64,000 nt of DNA from an uncultured Oscillospiraceae bacterium (GTDB taxonomy: Bacteria; Bacillota; Clostridia; Oscillospirales; Acutalibacteraceae). The notes below the pieces were generated by a model, which was given only the letters and a program-made list of their open reading frames with translations, was not told the origin of the DNA and did no database searches. Positions 49,926 to 58,077 of this stretch are shown piece by piece (the first letter of the stretch is position 1; each line of letters starts with the position of its first letter). The stretch spans positions 11,212 through 75,211 of the forward strand of contig URPR01000005.1 of the NCBI GenBank assembly GCA_900549775.1, given 5' to 3'. A program made the position numbers and the translations under genes.

Positions 49926-51581
49926 TTGATGGTAACAGCGATTTCTACTGTTTTGTTTATAATAAGAGTTATTTTACCATTTCTGGCAACTTTAGTGGTA
50001 ATGCTGTGTTTTAGGTCCATGCGGACTACGCAAAGGGGCAAAAGGTCGCTTATAATTTTAAGGGATAAGCTTACAGGCGAAGAAAAGCCTATAATTTACT
50101 GGGAAAATTCTATAGGACGCAGCAGATCATGTGACATTGTAATAAAAGATTCTATGGTATCGCGAGAACATGCGGTATTGTTTCGTAGAAAAAAAGGCTG
50201 GATGATAAAAGATACCAACTCTAAAGCGGGGGTTTTGGTTAACGGCAAGCAGATATCCGGAGAAACTCAAGTTTACATAAACGATGCTATATCGATAGGT
50301 GCTACGACTTTTGTTTTGAAAAAAGCCCCTGAACTTGAGGCACAAAAGTACAATTTAATTTCAAAAAGAGCAAACAAAAAAATAAAATCTGCGAGTTTAT
50401 TGTTGTTTGTTTCACTTTTTCACTTTTTAATGGGAATTCAACCTCTCGTGAAAAACAATTTAGATTTAATAAGATGGTTCCCCTTGGCGTCTGTGATACT
50501 GATTACATGGGTATTTTTCTTTATATCTGCGTTTATTTTAAGGCGTGTAACTTTTGAGCATGAAACTTTGGCGCTGTTTCTTTCCGGTATGGGAATAATC
50601 TTAATAGGTAACTATAACATGCAGGAAGTTTATAATCAGTTGGCGGCGCTTCTCATTGGGATTTTTACATATTGTTTTATTATTTGGTTTATTGAAAAGT
50701 TAGAAATAGTTATGAAATACAGGATGTTTATAGCTCTTTTGGCTATAGGCCTGTTTGCGTTAAACTTAATTTTAGGTAAAGAGGTTAATGGGTCCAGAAA
50801 CTGGATAACGCTAGGGCCGGTTTCCGTACAACCTTCGGAGTTTGTAAAGATTGCCTATGTGTTTGTAGGAGCTTCTACATTAGACAAATTGCAAACAACG
50901 AAAAACTTAACAGGGTTTATATTATTTTCCGCTATGTGCATAGGGACACTGTTTTTAATAAAAGACTTCGGAACAGCATGTATCTTCTTTGTAGCGTTTT
51001 TACTCATATCGTTCATGCGTTCCGGAAGCCTTAGAACGGTTATTTTATCTTGTGCAGCGGCGGCCATTGGGGCATTTATGATTCTCAATTTTAAGCCCTA
51101 TATAAAAGATAGGTTTGCGGTATGGGGGCATGTTTGGGAATACCCGCAAAACAGCGGATACCAACAAACAAGGGTTCTAAGTTATATGTCAAGCGGAGGA
51201 CTGTTTGGTGTAGGAGTGGGCGAAGGTAAACTTCAAGGTATTTTTGCGGCGTTAAATGATTTAATGTTTGGAGTAGTGAGTGAAGAGCTTGGCTTAATAG
51301 TGGCATTAATATCGGCACTTTTAATAGCAGGATTTGCATTTTCAGCTTATGGTTACGGAAATAAAAGTAGGTCTACTTTTTATTCTATAGCTTCTTGTGC
51401 AGCTGCCGGAATGCTAATTTTCCAAGCAGGTCTACACGTTTTTGGGTCAACGGATGTTTTGCCGTTAACTGGAGTTACATTTCCGTTTGTCAGTTTAGGA
51501 GGTTCTAGTCTTATATCATCGTGGGGACTTTTAGCTTTTATAAAAGCTGCCGATGAGCGTACTTATTCAATAAAACGGTGA
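49926..51581 (+). CDS. FHA domain-FtsW/RodA (SEDS) fusion protein
   Basis: A SEDS-family peptidoglycan polymerase preceded by a phosphothreonine-binding FHA domain. Of 551 residues, one membrane segment is at about 7-28. The FHA domain (about 60-140) has SIGRSRSCDIVI, VSREHAVLF and DTNSKAGVLVNG. About ten transmembrane helices follow, with GKEVNGSRNWITLGPVSVQPSEF, KDFGTACIFF, GYQQTRVLSYMSSGGLFGVGVGEG and GVTFPFVSLGGSSLISSWG. The FHA part suggests control by a Ser/Thr kinase. It is paired with the downstream PBP as a polymerase-transpeptidase unit. Confidence 0.93.
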   Translation: MMVTAISTVLFIIRVILPFLATLVVMLCFRSMRTTQRGKRSLIILRDKLTGEEKPIIYWENSIGRSRSCDIVIKDSMVSREHAVLFRRKKGWMIKDTNSKAGVLVNGKQISGETQVYINDAISIGATTFVLKKAPELEAQKYNLISKRANKKIKSASLLLFVSLFHFLMGIQPLVKNNLDLIRWFPLASVILITWVFFFISAFILRRVTFEHETLALFLSGMGIILIGNYNMQEVYNQLAALLIGIFTYCFIIWFIEKLEIVMKYRMFIALLAIGLFALNLILGKEVNGSRNWITLGPVSVQPSEFVKIAYVFVGASTLDKLQTTKNLTGFILFSAMCIGTLFLIKDFGTACIFFVAFLLISFMRSGSLRTVILSCAAAAIGAFMILNFKPYIKDRFAVWGHVWEYPQNSGYQQTRVLSYMSSGGLFGVGVGEGKLQGIFAALNDLMFGVVSEELGLIVALISALLIAGFAFSAYGYGNKSRSTFYSIASCAAAGMLIFQAGLHVFGSTDVLPLTGVTFPFVSLGGSSLISSWGLLAFIKAADERTYSIKR

Positions 51582-51642
51582 GGATCATAAATTTATTGCA
51601 GGGTGTTAGTTGATATTAAGTTAAATTTTTCTGGAGGACTTT

Positions 51643-53031
51643 ATGAAAAATACGAGACGTCGATCGATAGGTGTAATATTTTTAATATTGTTTTTCTTAG
51701 GAGGTTTATCGGTACTAACATTAAAGCTTATAACCAATGCTAATGAGTGGGCACTAAGTTCGTTCAATCGACATCTTTCAGGAATGGCATTGTCTGGTTC
51801 TGGAAAAATAATAGACTGCAATGATGTGGTTTTGGCTCAAAGCATAGACAATAAAAGAGTATACAATTCTGACGAAAAAGTGAGGAGGGCGTTGCTGCAT
51901 ACGGTCGGCGATGGGACAACCCATATATCCACTTCTGTGCAAAACTTATATCGGGCGGAATTATATGGCTACAATTTCATTACGGGAGTAAATTGCCCAC
52001 ACTTTTTGAACTCTTGCAGAAACGTAAAGCTTACGGTAGATAGTAGCCTATGTAAGTTAGCACTTGAAAAACTAGGCTCTTCTAAGGGTGCGGTAGCTGT
52101 TTATAACTACAAAACTGGTGAAATATTGTGTATGGTGAGTGCTCCAAATTATGATCCAAACAATCCTCCGGTTATAAAGGATAACGCGGGTGAAAATTAC
52201 GACGGAGTATACTTAAATAGGGTTTTGTCTTCAGCGTATACACCTGGTTCTACTTTTAAAATAATAACTTCAGCTTGTGCACTTGAAAACCTAGGAAAGG
52301 ATCTGCAGAATAAAAGCTTCAACTGTGAGGGACAGGAGAAAATCTCAGGTGGAAATATAACATGTTTGTCTCACCATGGGAACATTAAATATAAAAATGC
52401 ATTTGCAAATTCTTGTAATATTTATTTTGCAAATTTAGCTATTGAGCTTGGGAAAGATAAGATGGCTGAAACTACAAAGAAACTGGGTTTTGATAAATCT
52501 TATAAAATAAATAAAATACAGACAAAACCGAGTAAATACGATGTAACTAAGGCATCTGATTACGATTTAGGGTGGTCTGGTGTAGGGCAATATAACGACT
52601 TGGTAAATCCTATGCATATGTTAATGCTAATGGGTGCAGTGGCGAACAAGGGCATGGCGGTTGTTCCGAAGCTAATAAAGGAAATAAAATCAGATAAAGC
52701 TATAGACTTGTTTTCTGAAAGTTACGATAAGGTAGAAACGGTTGAGTTTATGAAAGAATCCACAGCGCAAGAGCTAAAAGATGTGATGCGTTATGCAGTT
52801 CAGAGTCATTATGGGGATTCACTTTTTAAGGGCTTGCAAGTTTGTGCTAAAACAGGCACAGCCGAGGTAGGAGAAAACAAATCTCCACACGCGTGGATGG
52901 TTGGGTTTTCATCGGACGAAAAAGTCCCGTTAGCTTTTGTTGTAGTATCTGAAAATTCAGGGTTCGGCATACAATCGGCTGCGCCTATAGCGAAAGCTGT
53001 CATGCAAAAGGCAGCAGAAAAATTTAAATAG
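51643..53031 (+). CDS. Class B penicillin-binding protein (PbpA/FtsI-like transpeptidase)
   Basis: D,D-transpeptidase cross-linking peptidoglycan, anchored by one N-terminal helix (about 9-30). The short N-terminal module is the reduced type seen in PbpA proteins. The transpeptidase domain has the nucleophile in SAYTPGSTFKIITSACALE, an SxN-type element at NSCNIYFANLA, and AKTGTAEVGENKSPHAWMVGF. At 462 residues it is compact. It begins 62 bp after the SEDS gene, an arrangement common for RodA/PbpA pairs in Gram-positives. Confidence 0.93.
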   Translation: MKNTRRRSIGVIFLILFFLGGLSVLTLKLITNANEWALSSFNRHLSGMALSGSGKIIDCNDVVLAQSIDNKRVYNSDEKVRRALLHTVGDGTTHISTSVQNLYRAELYGYNFITGVNCPHFLNSCRNVKLTVDSSLCKLALEKLGSSKGAVAVYNYKTGEILCMVSAPNYDPNNPPVIKDNAGENYDGVYLNRVLSSAYTPGSTFKIITSACALENLGKDLQNKSFNCEGQEKISGGNITCLSHHGNIKYKNAFANSCNIYFANLAIELGKDKMAETTKKLGFDKSYKINKIQTKPSKYDVTKASDYDLGWSGVGQYNDLVNPMHMLMLMGAVANKGMAVVPKLIKEIKSDKAIDLFSESYDKVETVEFMKESTAQELKDVMRYAVQSHYGDSLFKGLQVCAKTGTAEVGENKSPHAWMVGFSSDEKVPLAFVVVSENSGFGIQSAAPIAKAVMQKAAEKFK

Positions 53032-53078
53032 AAAAATATGTAATTTACAACAAATTTTAATTATTTATTCTTTGCAAT

Positions 53079-53107
53079 TTGACAAAACGGAAAAGTTATA
53101 TTACAAT
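53079..53107 (+). promoter_or_regulatory. Probable sigma-A promoter of the group-B hydrogenase gene
   Basis: TTGACA (53079-53084), 17-bp spacer, TACAAT (53102-53107), 75 bp before the gene. Confidence 0.65.
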
Positions 53108-53181
53108 ATTATATAAAGAAGGTAAAGGGATTATTGTGATTTAACGATGAAGTGTATGTGTCAAGGAAAGGATGAATATTT

Positions 53182-54618
53182 ATGGGATATATAAATGATG
53201 CACGGCAAATGAAGTTTGAAGTTTTGAAAAATATAGCTAAATTAGCTTATGACGGAAAACTTGATGAAGCAGAAAATTTGCCGTATGAAATAATAAAAGG
53301 CAACAGGGCAAAATATAGATGCTGTGTGTACAAAGAAAGAGAGATAATAAGAGAGCGGGTAATTTTAGCTAAAGGGAAAAACCTCAGTACGAACAAATGC
53401 GAAGGAAACGTCACGGTTATACCTGCAGCGTGCGAAGGTTGCCCTATTAATAGGTATACAGTAACGGAAAACTGCCAAAAATGTTTAGCTAAAAAATGTG
53501 TAGCGGCTTGTCGTTTCGGAGCTATAACAGTTACGGGTAGGGGTGCTTACATAGATCCGGACAAATGTAAAGAATGCGGAAAATGCGTAGCGGCTTGCCC
53601 GTATAATGCTATATCTGATACGTTGAGGCCATGTGTTAGAGCTTGCCCGGTAGATGCTATTTCGATAGATAAAGACCGCCAAGCCAAAATAGAATACGAT
53701 AAGTGCATATCTTGTGGAGCATGTACGGTTGGATGTCCATTTGGAGCGATATCAGACACGGCACAAGTAGTGAATGTTATAAAGAGCATAAAAGAAAACA
53801 AGAATGTTATTGCCGTATTTGCGCCATCGCTTGAAGGGCAATTTGGAACGGCTAATGTTTCTAGTTTGAAAAAAGCTATAAGAAAACTGGGTTTTAGTGC
53901 GGTTTATGAAGTATCTCTCGGTGCTGATGCTACGGCATTTTACGAGGCTAAGGAGCTTAAACATAGGAAAGATAGTAATGAAAAAATGACAACATCATGT
54001 TGTCCTGCCTTTGTTTCTTTGATCAAGAAGCACTTTCCAGCGTTAATGAAATATATATCCACAACAGCATCTCCAATGACAGCCATTGCTAGGTATTTAA
54101 AAGCGATGGACGAAAATGCTGTGATTGTTTTCATAGGTCCATGCATTGCGAAGAAGCAAGAGGTAAAAGAAGTAAAAAATACAGCTGACTATGTTATTAC
54201 TTTTGAAGAACTTGAATCTATGTTTTCAGCACTTGACATTAAGCTTGAGAAAACAGACGAGTCAGAGCAAGACGGTAGCACTTACGGCAAGAACTTTGCA
54301 AAAAGCGGAGGTGTAGCGGCGTCTGTGAAAGAAGCTTACAATGAGCAATTTGGTACAGCGGACGTGACTTGTAGGCAATGTGCGGGAGCGGATGAATGCA
54401 AAAAAGCCTTAATGATGCTAAAGGTAGGAAAGCTGCCCGAAGACATAATAGAGGGGATGATATGCAAAATGGGCTGCATATCTGGTCCGGCAGTCATAGC
54501 ACCTACAGATGTGGCGCTAAAGCATCGCAATGAAATATTTAAGCAAACTAAGCAAGTGAGGATAGATGACAACTTAGAGAAGCATAAATTTAGCGGAATA
54601 AATATGGAAGTAAAATAG
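53182..54618 (+). CDS. Monomeric group-B [FeFe]-hydrogenase
   Basis: A second [FeFe]-hydrogenase, 478 residues. The order is an N-terminal helical region, a cysteine motif (CEGCPINRYTVTENCQKC), then several [4Fe-4S] motifs (CKECGKCVAACP; CVRACP; CISCGACTVGCP). The H-cluster domain has TTSCCPAF, GPCIAKKQE and MICKMGCISGP. The TSCCPAF and MGCISGP variants mark group B rather than group A. It lacks the NADH- and flavin-linked partners of the hydABC operon. The physiological role of group B is little studied; ferredoxin-linked H2 exchange is the usual inference. It has its own promoter and terminator. Confidence 0.9.
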   Translation: MGYINDARQMKFEVLKNIAKLAYDGKLDEAENLPYEIIKGNRAKYRCCVYKEREIIRERVILAKGKNLSTNKCEGNVTVIPAACEGCPINRYTVTENCQKCLAKKCVAACRFGAITVTGRGAYIDPDKCKECGKCVAACPYNAISDTLRPCVRACPVDAISIDKDRQAKIEYDKCISCGACTVGCPFGAISDTAQVVNVIKSIKENKNVIAVFAPSLEGQFGTANVSSLKKAIRKLGFSAVYEVSLGADATAFYEAKELKHRKDSNEKMTTSCCPAFVSLIKKHFPALMKYISTTASPMTAIARYLKAMDENAVIVFIGPCIAKKQEVKEVKNTADYVITFEELESMFSALDIKLEKTDESEQDGSTYGKNFAKSGGVAASVKEAYNEQFGTADVTCRQCAGADECKKALMMLKVGKLPEDIIEGMICKMGCISGPAVIAPTDVALKHRNEIFKQTKQVRIDDNLEKHKFSGINMEVK

Positions 54619-54630
54619 GACATAAAATGT

Positions 54631-54670
54631 AGAGCCAAACACTGATAAAGGTGCTTGGCTCTGTATTTTG
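54631..54670. terminator. Terminator between the group-B hydrogenase gene and the sigma-like gene
   Basis: AGAGCCAA (54631-54638) pairs with TTGGCTCT (54655-54662), extended inward by CAC/GTG, then a T-rich run. It lies between convergent genes. Confidence 0.7.
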
Positions 54671-54677
54671 CGGTTTG

Positions 54678-54983
54678 CTATGAGGATAGGTAATAATCTA
54701 ATATTTTATGTAACCTTATTTTGGCTTTTTTCACGTGTCTAGACACCGTAGATTTACCGACTCCCAACTCATAAGCGATTTGAGTAATATTCAAATTTTT
54801 ATAATATTTAAGCATAATGCATTCTTTTTGACGATCTGTGAGTTCACCGTCTATGGCCTTAGATAAAACTTTGATAATTTTTTTATAATCATTTTCGTTA
54901 GTGGCATTAAGTTTTTGACTATATTCGATCATTCCGGCTAATGAGTCAGTGAACTCATTAAATTGCACTCTGTTTTTCGGCAT
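54678..54983 (-). CDS. Sigma-70 region 4-like DNA-binding protein
   Basis: A 101-residue protein whose C-terminal half is a region-4 helix-turn-helix: LTDRQKECIMLKYYKNLNITQIAYELGVGKSTVSRHVKKAK. The N-terminal half is short and lacks region 2, so it is not a complete sigma factor. Similar small proteins occur in prophages and integrated elements of Firmicutes as late or excision regulators. Its first 26 bp overlap the gene upstream. It probably forms an operon with that gene and is divergent from the XRE-ImmA pair. Confidence 0.75.
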   Translation of the reverse strand: MPKNRVQFNEFTDSLAGMIEYSQKLNATNENDYKKIIKVLSKAIDGELTDRQKECIMLKYYKNLNITQIAYELGVGKSTVSRHVKKAKIRLHKILDYYLSS

Positions 54984-55185
54984 ACATTTCTCTTCTTTCG
55001 CATTTTTTTAAATACTCTCCGGTATGTTTTAGATCTAAACATATTGCATATAAGATTCGAATTCTGCTAGTCAATTCCGCTTGAAAAGTTTCATTTTTTT
55101 TTATTTGTGACCGTAGGTTACCAACATAAGCGGACAGAGTTTTATATTGATGTCCGTACTGGTTTGCAAGATCTATGTAGTTCAT
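54958..55185 (-). CDS. Small helical protein of unknown function
   Basis: A 75-residue, largely helical protein, NYIDLANQYGHQYKTLSAYVGNL at the start, then charged heptad-like stretches (LRSQIKKNETFQAELTSRIRILY). I do not recognise a family. AAAGGTGATATT precedes the ATG, a good ribosome site. It overlaps the sigma-like gene by 26 bp, suggesting joint expression and perhaps joint function. Confidence 0.6.
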   Translation of the reverse strand: MNYIDLANQYGHQYKTLSAYVGNLRSQIKKNETFQAELTSRIRILYAICLDLKHTGEYLKKCERREMYAEKQSAI

Positions 55186-55203
55186 AATATCACCTTTATT
55201 TTC

Positions 55204-55216
55204 ACACGTTTCGTGT
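55204..55216. promoter_or_regulatory. Candidate operator (ACACG-TTT-CGTGT), leftward side
   Basis: A perfect 5-bp inverted repeat around TTT, 19 bp upstream of the 75-residue gene. It matches the pattern ACACGNNNYGTGT also found at 55387-55399. Confidence 0.5.
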
Positions 55217-55380
55217 TATTAATGATACGAAAGCACGCATATAAAAAACAAAAATTATATTATAACGTTAAGATAGAATATGCTATCCAAATAAATTTTA
55301 GCAGTAATAACTTAGAAAGTCAACTATTAAAATAAAAAATGATGAAATTTATTTTATTAAAAAGTATTTTGCTGAAAATA

Positions 55381-55409
55381 TTGACTACACGAACTGTGTG
55401 TGATATAAT
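55381..55409 (+). promoter_or_regulatory. Promoter of the XRE regulator with embedded candidate operator
   Basis: TTGACT (55381-55386), 17-bp spacer, TATAAT (55404-55409). The spacer begins with ACACGAACTGTGT (55387-55399), which fits the same ACACGNNNYGTGT pattern as 55204-55216. A repressor bound there would block RNA polymerase, so autorepression by the XRE protein is inferred. Confidence 0.65.
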
Positions 55410-55440
55410 TAAACCAATATGAAGAAAGGGGATATTTATT

Positions 55441-55806
55441 ATGTTGTCGGAAAATTTGAGAAAGTTACGAAAATCTCGCGGGTTTACTCAATCTCAGCTG
55501 GCTGAAAAGTTAGGAATTTCTGCTTCTACTGTGGGGATGTATGAGCAGGGCAGAAGAAAACCCGACAGCGATATGATTTGCAAAATATGTTCAATCTTTA
55601 AAGTAAGCATGGAAAGCTTCTTAGGAGGGGTACCGTTAGAGCGCGAAGTAAATGATGTTATAGATGAGATTGCGCAAACTTTGAAGAACCAAACCGGATT
55701 AATGTTTAACGGAACCCCAATGACGAAGGAAGAGAGAGAAAAAGTAGCTCACGCTATAGAAATTGCTGTGGCTGTAACCATAACTAACGCGCAAGCGGAA
55801 AAATAG
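55441..55806 (+). CDS. XRE-family transcriptional regulator
   Basis: A 121-residue repressor-like protein. The N-terminal helix-turn-helix (about 5-60) reads LRKLRKSRGFTQSQLAEKLGISASTVGMYEQGRRKPD. The C-terminal half is acidic and helical (EVNDVIDEIAQTLKNQTGLMF). GAAAGGGGA precedes the ATG. It lies 27 bp upstream of an ImmA/IrrE peptidase, the pairing known from ICEBs1 ImmR-ImmA and many prophages, in which the peptidase cleaves the repressor. Confidence 0.9.
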   Translation: MLSENLRKLRKSRGFTQSQLAEKLGISASTVGMYEQGRRKPDSDMICKICSIFKVSMESFLGGVPLEREVNDVIDEIAQTLKNQTGLMFNGTPMTKEEREKVAHAIEIAVAVTITNAQAEK

Positions 55807-55833
55807 GAACCAATATGTTTTGGGGAGTTACTG

Positions 55834-56190
55834 ATGAAAAGAATAAAAAAGATTGTTGATGACTTAGTCAAACAGCACAGGACTAGGTCGCCGTTTGAAC
55901 TATGTAAACGCATGCAGATAAATGTAATTTTTTCTGATTTACCAGACAAAGTGAATGGACTGTACTTTAAGTCTCAAAAAAGCGGCAAGAGAATTATTTT
56001 AATGAATTCGGAACTGGAAGAAAACAAAATGGAGTGGGTTTGTGCACACGAGCTGGGACATGCGGTTTTGCATAGCGACATAAATGCTATGAATTATAAT
56101 CAAGGATATAATATAGAACTTTCTGATTTGGAAATAGAAGCGGATTTATTTTCACTTTTTTTATTAGAAACATCAAATGCGAATGGATAA
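55834..56190 (+). CDS. ImmA/IrrE-family metallopeptidase
   Basis: A 118-residue zinc peptidase. The HExxH motif lies in CAHELGHAVLHSDIN, with a downstream glutamate in DLEIEADLFSLFLL as probable third ligand. A typical N-terminal region (PFELCKRMQINVIFSDLP, VNGLYFKS) precedes it. It is shorter than ImmA of ICEBs1, lacking a C-terminal extension. Probable substrate: the XRE repressor encoded upstream. No integrase or other mobile-element gene lies nearby. Confidence 0.88.
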   Translation: MKRIKKIVDDLVKQHRTRSPFELCKRMQINVIFSDLPDKVNGLYFKSQKSGKRIILMNSELEENKMEWVCAHELGHAVLHSDINAMNYNQGYNIELSDLEIEADLFSLFLLETSNANG

Positions 56191-56207
56191 ATTATCTTCT
56201 ACTAATG

Positions 56208-56260
56208 TAGTACTTCCTAGGTAGAGCCATCTGTGGATCTATCTAGGAAGTACTATTTTA
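56208..56260. terminator. Bidirectional terminator between immA-like gene and GH13 gene
   Basis: An 18-bp stem with one G-T pair, TAGTACTTCCTAGGTAGA with 56238-56255, has a 12-nt loop and is followed by TTTTAAG. It separates convergent genes. Confidence 0.8.
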
Positions 56261-58075
56261 AGTTCTATTCAAGCATTTTATTAAAATGAATTCACCTTCC
56301 TTTAGCGAAACTTCATTTGCATCGAATTTAGCACTGCCAAAGGCACTGATCACAGAGCCTAAATTTTCCGGCAATGGAGTGCTTAAACTTTCGCCTAAGT
56401 TGAAGATACAAAATAAATTTTCTTTTTCGTGTTTTCTAATGAAAGTAAAAGAGTTGTTGCTGATAAAAATCGGGACAAACTCGCCATTTTTTAAACTTGT
56501 TGCATTTACTCTAAATTTTCCTAACTCTTGGTAAAATGACACTAATTTTTTATTTTCATCACCCCACGGATAGCACCGCCTGCAAAACGGGTCTTTTCTG
56601 CCAACCATACCGGCTTCATCGCCATAGTATATGCACGGTACACCAGGCAAAGTATACTGTATGGCGGCTGCCAATTTTAAGATCTTTTCAGCGTTTGAGT
56701 CGTAATAATCTGAGATTACTGTTAAAATTCTTTCGGTATCGTGCGTCCCGAGAATATTCATTAAATTTTTTATAACAGGTTCTGGATAATTTTCCATAAT
56801 ATTCAATACAGTGTCGTATAAGTACTTGGAATCTTTGCTTATAATAAAATCGATTATGCCGTTTCTAATAGGATAATTCATAACACTGTCTAGCTCGGTA
56901 CCCAGAAGATATCGCCGTCTTTTTCCGTAACTTATTTTATTAGAAGCATCCTCCCAAACTTCGCCTAAAATAATGGCATCAGGATCTTTATTTTTAGCAC
57001 TTGCTCGGATGTTCTCAATAAATTCATCAGGTAACTCATCAGTTACGTCAAGTCGCCAACCTTTAGCGCCAGCTGTCAACCATTTTTTTACTATTCCGTT
57101 TTCACCATTTATATATTCATTGTAACTTTCGTCCATTTCGTTCACTTCTGGTAAGCTCTCAAACCCCCACCAAGAGTTGTATTCGCAAGGCCAAGATTTA
57201 AACTTATACCACCCTTTGTATGGAGACTTTTCGCTGTTGTAAGCACCGTTTGTTTTATACCTATTTTCTTTATTAAAATATATGCTATCGCTTCCGGTGT
57301 GGCTGAAGACGCCATCTAGTATGATGCTTATACCAAATTTTTTTGCAAAATAACAAAGGTTTTTAAAGTCAGTTTCCGTTCCCAACAATGGATCAATCTT
57401 AGAGTAATCGGCGGTGTTATATCTGTGGTTCGAGTGTGCAAGGAATATCGGGTTTAAGTATATGCAAGTCACACCGAGCCCCTTTAAGAATGGGAGCTTT
57501 TCAATTATTCCTAACAGATCACCACAAAAGTAATCAGAATTTGTAACGACACCGTCCTTGTTGGCTTTTGATATGGGATCTTCACCCCAATCATCTCTAA
57601 GGAGTCTGTCACTCGGGACATTTTCTTTTGGGTTTTTAGAATTGAAAAATCTATCAGGAAAAATTTGATACATTATGCCGCCTGACAGCCAGTCAGGAGT
57701 AGAAAAGTCTTCGCTGTAGCAGGTGATCTGCCAGTTCGATATGTTTGCCGGACTTTTAATTATTTTGCCTTCACCTAAATTTCCCTTTGAGATAAATAAA
57801 GATTCATTATCAGTTTTTATTTCAAAGTGGTACCAAAACAAACCTATGCTCGGCACGGGATAATCGCATTCCCAAGCTTCTTTGCCGTTTTCACAATCTT
57901 CACACCAAAACATCTTTAAGCTTTCTGTTTTATGGGTCTCATCAAACTGTATATTTAACGAAGCTTCTCGGCAGCAGAGGTTTTTATCTAAAAAAATTTT
58001 AAAATGTATATTTGTTTTGCACTTTACAGCACCTTTTGGACACCTGCATTTTTCGTTGTGAGAATTAAAAATCAT
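56258..58075 (-). CDS. GH13 alpha-glucan hydrolase (neopullulanase/cyclomaltodextrinase-like)
   Basis: Cytoplasmic alpha-amylase-family enzyme (605 residues, no signal peptide), probably trimming malto-oligosaccharides or glycogen branches. An N-terminal beta-domain of about 120 residues precedes the barrel. Conserved regions: DGVFSHTG, GWRLDVTDEL (nucleophile Asp), ILGEVWEDA (acid Glu) and LGTHDTERI (third Asp). PDRFFNSKNP and YYGDEAGMVG also fit the neopullulanase-type branch. Its ATG is 2 bp after the glycogen phosphorylase stop, so the two are translationally coupled. Confidence 0.9.
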   Translation of the reverse strand: MIFNSHNEKCRCPKGAVKCKTNIHFKIFLDKNLCCREASLNIQFDETHKTESLKMFWCEDCENGKEAWECDYPVPSIGLFWYHFEIKTDNESLFISKGNLGEGKIIKSPANISNWQITCYSEDFSTPDWLSGGIMYQIFPDRFFNSKNPKENVPSDRLLRDDWGEDPISKANKDGVVTNSDYFCGDLLGIIEKLPFLKGLGVTCIYLNPIFLAHSNHRYNTADYSKIDPLLGTETDFKNLCYFAKKFGISIILDGVFSHTGSDSIYFNKENRYKTNGAYNSEKSPYKGWYKFKSWPCEYNSWWGFESLPEVNEMDESYNEYINGENGIVKKWLTAGAKGWRLDVTDELPDEFIENIRASAKNKDPDAIILGEVWEDASNKISYGKRRRYLLGTELDSVMNYPIRNGIIDFIISKDSKYLYDTVLNIMENYPEPVIKNLMNILGTHDTERILTVISDYYDSNAEKILKLAAAIQYTLPGVPCIYYGDEAGMVGRKDPFCRRCYPWGDENKKLVSFYQELGKFRVNATSLKNGEFVPIFISNNSFTFIRKHEKENLFCIFNLGESLSTPLPENLGSVISAFGSAKFDANEVSLKEGEFILIKCLNRT

Positions 58076-58077
58076 AC

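Noticed and set aside
54678..56190. Complete prophage or integrative element
   Set aside because: Only regulators are present; the flanks are a hydrogenase gene and glycogen genes, and no integrase, relaxase, structural genes or flanking repeats were found.
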